Below are positions 55,601 through 64,000 of a DNA stretch of 64,000 bases, piece after piece. The notes under the pieces were generated by a model. The model was not told the DNA's origin. It was given only the letters and a program-made list of their open reading frames with translations, and did not search any database. This stretch comes from Hibiscus mutabilis. Its lineage: Eukaryota > Streptophyta > Magnoliopsida > Malvales > Malvaceae. The stretch spans positions 10,044,001 through 10,108,000 of the forward strand of contig CM033752.1 in NCBI GenBank assembly GCA_019671005.1, read 5' to 3'. The position numbers and the translations under genes were made by a program. How positions within the stretch are numbered: the stretch's first letter is position 1; every line of letters begins with the position of its first letter.

Positions 55601-58600
55601 TTATGGGCTTGGGAATAAGATTATATAGCTTAACCTCAATTTCAAAACTTTTTACTCGGTTAAAATTCCAACGGGTATAATGTAAAGCCCTTTTAGACAA
55701 GCAAGCCTTAAACCCCAACAAAGCAGCCGAAAAATAAGATTAAATCAAATTTTATGACTTAAAATATTTAGTTATGGGCTTTTGAACATGATTATATAGC
55801 TTAACCTCTTTTCAAAAAATTTTACTCAGTTAAAATTTCAACTGGTCAATTGTAAAGCCCATTTAGACATGTACACCTTAAACCAAAGAAAATGGCCACA
55901 AAATAAGATTAAATCAAATTTTAAGAGTTAAAATATTGGATTATGGGATTTGAAATATGATTATACAGCTTAACCTTAATTTCAAAACTTTTTACTAGGT
56001 TAAAATTCCAACGGGTCCACTGTAAAGCCCATTTAGACATGCTCGCCTTAAACCCCAACAAAACGGCCGAAAAATAAGATTAAATCAAATTTTATGACTT
56101 GAAATATTTAGTTATGGCCTTTAGAACAAGATTATACAGCTTAACCTCAACTTTAAAACCATTTACTCGTTTAAAATTCCAACGAGTCCACTGTAAAGCC
56201 CATTAAGACTTGCATACCTTAAACCCCAACAAAATGCCCAAACTAAGATTAAATCATATTTTATGACTTAAGATATTTAGTTAGGGGCTTTTGAACATGA
56301 TTATATAGCTTAACCTCATTATCAAATTTTTTGACTCGGTTAAAATTTCAACGGGGCCACTATAAATCCCATTTAGATAAGCACGCATTAAACCCAATAA
56401 AACGACCGCAAAATAAGATTAAATCAAATTTTGTAAGGTAAAATAATTGATTATGGGCTTTTGAAAATGATTACCTTAATTTTATAAATTTTTACTCGTT
56501 TAGAATTCCAACGGGACCACTATAAAGCCAATTTAGCCATGCACGTCGTAAACCCCAACAAAGCGGCCGAAAAATAAGATTAAATCAAATTTTATGTCTT
56601 AAAATATTTATTTATGGGCTTTTGAAAATGATTATATATCTTAACATCGTTTTTAGAAATTTCTACTCGGTTAAAATTCCAACGAGTCTACTGTAAAGAC
56701 AATTTAGACATGCACGCCTTAAATCACAAACAAAATTACCAAAAATAAGATTACATCATATTTTATGACTTAAGATGTTTAGTTATGGGCTTTTGAACAT
56801 GATTATATAGCTTAACCTCATTTTCATAAATTTTTGCTCGGTTAAAATTCCAACGGGTCCACTGTAAAGCCCATTTAGACATGCACGTCTTAAACCCAAC
56901 AAAACGACCACAAAATAAGATTAAATCAAATTTTATGAGTTAAAATATTTGATTATGGGCTTTGGAATATTATTATATATCTTAACCTCAATTTCAAAAC
57001 TTTTTACTTGGTTAAAATTCCAACGGGTCCACTGTAAAGCCCATTTAGACATGCACGCCTTAAACCTCAACAAAACGGCCAAAAAATAAGATTGAATCAA
57101 ATTTTATGACTTAAAATATTTAGTTATGGGATTTTGAACAAGATTATACAGCTTAATTCCAATTTTAGAACTTTTTACTCGGTTAAAATTCCAACGAGTC
57201 CACTGTAAAGCCCATTTAGACATACACGCCTTAAACCCCAACAAAACGCCCAAAAATAAGATTAAATCATATTTTATGACTTAAGATATTTAGTTTTGGA
57301 CTTTTGAACTTGGTTAAAATTCCAACGGGTCCACTATAAAGCCCATTTAGACATGCATGCCTTAAACCCAACAAAAGGGCCACAAAATAAGAGTAAATCA
57401 AATTTTATGAGTTAAAATATTTTATTATGGGCTATTTAACATGATTATATAGCTTAACCTCAATTTCAAAACTTTTTACTAGGTTAAAATTCCAACGGGT
57501 CCACAATAAAGCCCATTTAGACATGCACGCCTTAAACCCAACAAAATGGCCGAAAATTAAGATTAAATCAAAATTTTGACTTAAAATATTTAGTTATGGG
57601 TTTCTGAACGTGATTATATAGTTTAATATTAATTTTCAAACTTTTTACTGGGTTAAAATTCCAACGGGTCCACTATAAAGCCCATTTAGACATGCACACC
57701 TTAAATCCCTCAAAAAAATGGCCGAAAAATAAGTTTAAATCACATTTTATGACTTAAAATCTTTAGTTATGGGATTTTGAACATTATTATATATCTTAAC
57801 CTCATTTTCAGAAATTTATACACGGTTAAAATTCCAACGGGTCCACTGTAAAGCCCATTTAAAACTACACGCCTTAAACCCAGCAAAACGGCTGGAAAGT
57901 ATGATTAAATCAAATTTTATGAGTTAAAATATTAGATTATGGGCTATGGAATATAATTATATAGCTTAACAGCATTTTCAAAAATTTTTACTCTGTTAAA
58001 ATTCCAAGAAGCCCACTATAAGCCCTTTTAGACATGCATGCCTTAAACCAAATAAAACAGCCACAAAAGAAAATTAAATCAAAATTTATGAGTTAAAATA
58101 TTTGATTATGGGCTTTGGAATATGATTATATAGCTTAACTTCAATTTCAAAACTTTTTTACTCGGTTAAAATTCCAACAGGTCCACTGTGAAGCCCATTT
58201 AGACATGCACGCCTTAAACCCAACAAAACGGCCACAAAATAAGATTAAATCAAATTTTATGAGTTAAAATATTTGATTATGGGCTTTTTAATATGATTGT
58301 ATATCTGAACCTCAAATTCAAAACATTTTACTCGTTAAAAATTCCAAAGGGTCCACTGTAAAGCCCATTTAGTCATGCACGCCTTAAACCCCAACAAAAC
58401 ATACTAAAAATAAGATTAAATCAAATTTTATGACTTAAAATATTTATTTATGGGCTTTTGAAAATGATTATATAGCTTAACATCATTTTTAGAAATTTTT
58501 ACTAGGTTAAAATTCCTACGAGTCCACTATAAAGCCCATTTAGACATGCACGCCTTAAACCACAACAAAATGCCCAAAAATAAGATTAAATCATATTTTA

Positions 58601-61600
58601 AGACTTAATATATTTAGATATGGGCTTTTGAACATGATTATATAGCTTAACCTCCTTTTCATAAACTTTTTCTTGGTTAAAATTCCAACGTGTCCACTAT
58701 AAAGCCCATTTAGGCATGCACGTCTTAAGCTCAACAAAACGACCACAAAATATGATTAAATCAAATTTTATGATTTAAATTATTTGATTATAGGATTTGG
58801 AATATTATTATATATCTTGAGCTCAATTTTAAAACTTTTTACTCGGTTAAAATTCCAACAGGACCACTGTAAAGGCCATTTTGAAATGCACGCCTTAAAC
58901 CTCAACAAAACGACCGAAAAATAAGAATAAATCAAATTTTAGGACTTAAAATATTTATTTATTGGCTTTTGTACAAGATTATACAGCTTAATCCCAATTT
59001 TAGAACTTTTTACTCTGTTAAAATTCCAACGAGTCCACTGTAAAGCCCATTTAGACATGCACGCCTTAAACCCCAACAAAACGCCCAAAAATTAGATTAA
59101 ATCATATTTTTATGACTGAAGATATTTAGTTATGGAATTTTGAACATGATTATATAGCTTAACCTCATTTTCAAAACTTTTTACTTGGTTTAAATTCCAA
59201 CGGGTCCACTGTGAAGCCCATTTAGACATGAACGCCTTAAACCCAATAAAACGACCACAAAATAAGATTAAATCATATTCAATGACTTAAAATATTTAGT
59301 TATGGGGTTTTGAACAAGATTATACTTCTTAATCTTAATTTAAGAAATTTTAACTCGGCTAAAATTCAAGCGAGTCCACTATAAAGCCTACTTAGACATG
59401 CACGCTTTAAACCGCAACAAAATGCCCAAAATTAAGATTAAATCTCATTTTATGACTTAAAATTTTTATTTATGGGCTTTTGAATATGATTATATAGCTT
59501 AACCTCATTTTCAAAAAATTTTACTCAGTTGAAATTTCAACTGGTCAATTATAAAGTCCATTTAGACAGGTACACCTTAAACCCAACAAAATGGCCACAA
59601 AATAAGATTAAATCAAATTTTATGAGTTAAAATATTGGATTATGGGATTTGGAATATGATTATACAGCCTAACCTTAATTTCAAAAATTTTTACTCGGTT
59701 AAAATTCCAACAGGTCCACTGTAAAGCCCATTAAGACATACACACCTTGAACCCCAAAAAATGCCCAAAAATAAGATTAAATTATATTTTATGTCTTAAG
59801 ATATTTAGTTATGGGTTTTTTAACATGATTATATAGCTTAACCTCATTGTCAAAATTTTTTACTCGGTTAAAATTTCAACAGGGCCACTATAGAGCCCAT
59901 TTAGACATGCATGCATTAAACCAATAAAACGACCACAAAATAAGATTAAATCAAATTTTATGAGTTAAAATATTTGATTAAAGGCTTTTGAAAGTGATTA
60001 TATAGCCCATTTAGGCATGCACGTCTTAAACTCCAATAAAATGGTCGAAAAATAAGATTAAGTCAAATTTTATGACTTGAAATATTTATACTGCTTAACA
60101 TCAAATTTAGAACTTTTTACTCGGTTAAAATTCCGACGAGTCCACTATAAAACCTGTTTAGACTTGCACGCCTTAAACCCAATCAAAACGCCGAAAAATA
60201 AGATTAAATCAAATTTTATGACTTAAAATATTTAGTTATGGGCTTTTGAAAATGATTATACAGCTTAACATCATTTTTAGAAATTTTTACTCCGTTAAAA
60301 TTCTAATGAGTCCAATGTAAAGCCCATTTAGACATGCACGCCTTAAACCCCAACAAAATGCCCAAAAATAAGATTAACTCACATTTTATGACTTAAAATA
60401 ATTAGTTATGCGCTTTTAAACATGATTATATAGCTTAACCTCATCTTTAGAAATTTTTACTCTGTTAAAATTCCAAATGGTCAACGGTAAAGCTCATTTA
60501 GACATGCACGTCTTAAACCCAACAAAATGGCTAAAAAATAAGATTAAATCAAATTTTATGAGTTAAAATATTTGATTATGGACTTGGGAATAAGATTATA
60601 TAGCTTAACCTCAATTTCAAAACTTTTTACTCGGTTAAAATTCCAACGGGTATAATGTAAAGCCCTTTTAGACAAGCAAGCCTTAAACCCCAACAAAGCG
60701 GCCGAAAAATAAGATTAAATCAAATTTTATGACTTAAAATATTTAGTTATGGGCTTCTGAACATGATTATATACCTTAACCTCTTTTTCAAAAAAAATTT
60801 AGTCAGTTAAAATTTCAACTGGTCAATTGTAAAGCCCATTTAGACATGTACACCTTAAACCAAAGAAAATGGCCACAAAATAAGATTAAATCAAATTTTA
60901 AGAGTTAAAATATTGGATTATGGGATTTGAAATATGATTATACAGCTTAACCTTAATTTCAAAACTTTTTACTAGGTTAAAATTCCAACGGGTCCACTGT
61001 AAAGCCCATTTAGACATGCTCGCCTTAAACCCCAACAAAACGGTAAAAAAAATAAGATTAAATCAAATTTTATGACTTGAAATATTTAGTTATGGCCTTT
61101 GGAACAAGATTATACAGCTTAACCTCAACTTTAAAACCATTTACTCGTTTAAAATTCCAACGAGTCCACTATAAAGCCCATTAAGACATGCACACCTTAA
61201 ACCCCAACAAAATGCCCAAAATAAGATTAAATCATATTTTATGACTTAAGATATTTAGTTAGGGGCTTTTGAACATGATTATATAGCTTAACCTCATTGT
61301 CAAATTTTTTGACTCGGTTAAAATTTCAACGGGGCCACTATAAATCCCATTTAGATAAGCACGCATTAAACCCAATAAAACGACCACAAAATAAGATTAA
61401 ATCAAATTTTGTAAGGTAAAATAATTGATTATGGGCTTTTGAAAATGATTACCTTAATTTTATAACTTTTTACTGGGTTAGAATTCCAACGGGACCATTG
61501 TAAAGCCATTTTAGCCATGCACGTCTTAAACCCCAACAAAGCGGCCGAAAAATAAGATTAAATCAAATTTTATGTCTTAAAATATTTATTTATGGGCTTT

Positions 61601-62622
61601 TGAAAATGATTATATATCTTAACATCGTTTTTAGAAATTTCTACTCGGTTAAAATTCCAACGAGTCTAGTGTAAAGACAATTTAGACATGCACGCCTTAA
61701 ATCACAAACAAAATTACCAAAAATAAGATTACATCATATTTTATGACTTAAGATATTTAGTTATGGGCTTTTGAACATGATTATATAGCTTAAACTCATT
61801 TTCATAAATTTTTGCTCGGTTAAAATTCCAACGGGTCCACTGTAAAGCCCATTTAGACATGCACGTCTTAAACCCAACAAAACGACCACAAAATAAGATT
61901 AAATCAAATTTTATGAGTTAAAATATTTGATTATGGGCTTTGGAATATTATTATATATCTTAACCTCAATTTCAAAACTTTTTACTCGGTTAAAATTCCA
62001 ACGGGTCCACTGTAAAGCCCATTTAGACATGCACGCCTTAAACCTCAACAAAACGGCCAAAAAATAAGATTGAATAAAATTTTATGACTTAAAATATTTA
62101 GTTATGGGATTTTGAACAAGATTATACATCTTAATTCCAATTTTAGAACTTTTTACTCGGTTAAAATTCCAACGAGTCCACTGTAAAGCCCATTTAGACA
62201 TACACGCCTTAAACCCCAACAAAACGCCCAAAAATAAGATTAAATCATATTTTATGACTTAAGATATTTAGTTTTGGACTTTTGAACTTGGTTAAAATTC
62301 CAAAGGGTCCACTATAAAGCCCATTTAGACATGCATCCTTTAAACCCAACAAAAGGGCCACAAAATAAGCGTAAATCAAATTTTATGAGTTAAAATATTT
62401 TATTATGGGCTATTTAACATGATTATATAGCTTAACCTCAATTTCAAAACTTTTTACTAGGTTAAAATTCCAACGGGTCCACAATAAAGCCCATTTAGAC
62501 ATGCACGCCTTAAACCCAACAAAATGGCCGAAAATTAAGATTAAATCAAAATTTTGACTTAAAATATTTAGTTATGGGTATTTGAACGTGATTATATAGT
62601 TTAATCTTAATTTTCAAACTTT
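52672..62622 (-). repeat. Two tandem copies of a 4.97-kb satellite block
   Basis: Copy 1 is about 52672-57644 and copy 2 about 57645-62622 (periods 4973 and 4978 bp, from the shared TTACTGGGTTAAAATTCC joint at 52672, 57645 and 62623). Each holds about 29 monomers. Markers in both include ACTTCTTAACC at 54349 and 59325, CAACGGTAAAGCTCATTT at about 55506 and 60480, and GTAAGGTAAAATAATTGATT at about 56430 and 61410. By eye they differ at only a few percent of sites, much less than neighbouring monomers do. The left part resembles 37.7-39.5 kb and the right part 43.0-45.5 kb, so the block is itself a fusion of older segments. Confidence 0.88.
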
Positions 62623-64000
62623 TTACTGGGTTAAAATTCCAACGAGTCCACTATAAAGCCCATTTAGACATGCACGCCTTAAACCCCATCAAAACTCCCA
62701 AAAATAAGATTAAATCACATTTTCTGACTTAAAATATTTAGTTATTGGCTTTTGAACCTGATTATATAGCTTAACCTCGATTTCAAAAGTATTACTCTGT
62801 TAAAATTCTAACGGGTTCACTATAAAGCCACTTAGACATGCACGCCTTAAACCCCCAAAATTGGCAAAAAAAAGATTAAATCACAGTTTATGACTTAAAA
62901 TATTTAGTTATGGGATTTTGAACATAATTATATTTCTTAACCTCATTTTCAGAAATTTTTACACGGTTAAAATTCTAACGGGTCTACTATAAAGCCTAAT
63001 TAAACATACACGCCTTAAACCCAGCAAAACGACCACAAAATAAGTTAAAATCAAATTTTATGACTTAAAATATTTGATTATGGGCGACAGAATATAATTA
63101 TACAGCTTCACAACATTTTCAAAAAACATTACTCGGTTAAATCAATTTTTTTAAGTTAAAATATTTGATTACGGGTCCACTATAAGCCCATTTAGACATG
63201 CACGCCTTAAACCCAACAAAACAACATCTAAATAAGATTAAATCAATTTTTTTAAGTTAAAATATTTGATTATGAGATTTTGAATATGATTATATTGCTT
63301 AACCTCAATTTCAAAACTTTTTACTCGGTTAAAATTCCAACAGGTCCACTATGAAGCCCATTTAGACGTACACACCTTAAACCCCAACAAAACGCCCAAA
63401 AATAAGATTAAATTATATTTTATGTCTTAATATATTTATTCATGGGATTTTGAACATGATTATATAGCTTAACCTCATTGTTAAAATTTTTTACTCGGTT
63501 AAAATTTCAACGGGGCCACTATAGAGCCCATTTAGACATGCACGCATTAAAGCCAATAAACGAACACAAAATAAGATTAAATCAAATTTTATGAGTTAAA
63601 ATATTTGATTATAGGCTTTTGAAAATGATTATACAGCTTAACATCAGTTTTATAACTTTTTACGCGGTTAGAATTCCAATGGGACCACTGTAAAGCCCAT
63701 TTAGGCATGCACATCTTAAACCCAAACAAAACTGCCGAAAAATAAGATTAAATCAAATTTTATTACTTAAAATATTTTTATGGGCTTTTGAAAATGATTA
63801 TATAGCTTAACATTATTTTCAAAAATTTTTACTCGGTTAAAATTACAACGAGTCCACTGTAAAGCCTATTTAGACATGCACACCTTAAACCACATCAAAA
63901 TGCCCAAAAAATAAGATTAAATCATATTTTATGACTTAAGATATTTAGTTATGGGCTTTTGAACATGATTATATAGCTTAACCTCATTTTCATAAATTTT
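62623..64000 (-). repeat. Satellite array C, last segment copied from 45.5 and 49.3 kb regions
   Basis: 62623 to about 63138 follows 45.49-45.97 kb, including the CATCAAAACTCCC variant and AAAGTATTACTCTG. At about 63138 it switches, within CTCGGTTAAATCAA, to sequence matching 49267-50130; offset there is 13873 bp (49381 to 63254). The array continues past the window edge. Confidence 0.85.

Noticed and set aside
14161..64000. CRISPR-like regular repeats
   Set aside because: Repeat and spacer cannot be told apart: the whole 170-bp unit is repeated, which is satellite structure, and the context is a plant nuclear genome.
1..64000. CENP-B box in the satellite
   Set aside because: CTCGG and AACGGG lie near each other, but the distance between TCG and CGGG is about twice that of the CENP-B box, and the internal A is not in place.

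Overview
The window is almost wholly plant satellite DNA. It has no protein-coding gene that I would accept as functional, and no RNA gene. About 58 kb of the 64 kb is one AT-rich tandem repeat with a monomer of about 170 bp (measured unit steps mostly 167-173 bp). A diagnostic core reads GGCGTGCATGTCTAAATGGG in one orientation. Monomer length, array size, multi-monomer periodicity and retrotransposon fragments confined to one end all fit a plant centromeric or pericentromeric array. That location is inference; no kinetochore protein binding can be seen in sequence. The LTR fragments begin TGTAACRCCCC and end YGTTACA, with a tRNA-Met type primer site. I associate this style with Malvaceae (cotton relatives), but the species assignment is weak.

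Layout. Array A (1-5534) has the monomers in the + sense and shows a nine-monomer period of about 1.53 kb. A composite of LTR-retrotransposon debris (5535-8022) follows, and across it the satellite flips orientation. Array B (8023-10349, - sense) continues until a Ty3/gypsy-like element (10350-14160) inserted on the minus strand. That element keeps one LTR of about 3.1 kb, a primer-binding site and the 5' part of gag; pol is deleted and only 109 bp of the other LTR remain. Its 5-bp target duplication can be read from the satellite register. Array C (14161-64000, - sense) is nearly uninterrupted: the only foreign DNA I see is a 111-bp LINE-like fragment at 15347-15457.

Array C is a patchwork of higher-order repeat (HOR) domains: two blocks with an offset of about 4.2 kb (about 15.5-23.7 kb), units of 2.4-2.9 kb (about 23.7-39.5 kb), a more mosaic zone (39.5-52.7 kb), and two tandem copies of a 4.97-kb block (52672-62622) that carry the same deletion scars. 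The last 1.4 kb copies pieces found near 45.5 and 49.3 kb.

The most notable features are an inverted 9-mer in the inspected monomers that divides the repeat into steps of about 81 and 89 bp, the orientation switch at a retrotransposon composite, a 51-bp terminal hairpin shared by the LTRs, a set of paired GTATCGATAC palindromes in the long LTR, and two stretches (about 31.0-33.0 and 50.2-51.7 kb) whose small-indel pattern looks like poor consensus sequence rather than biology.
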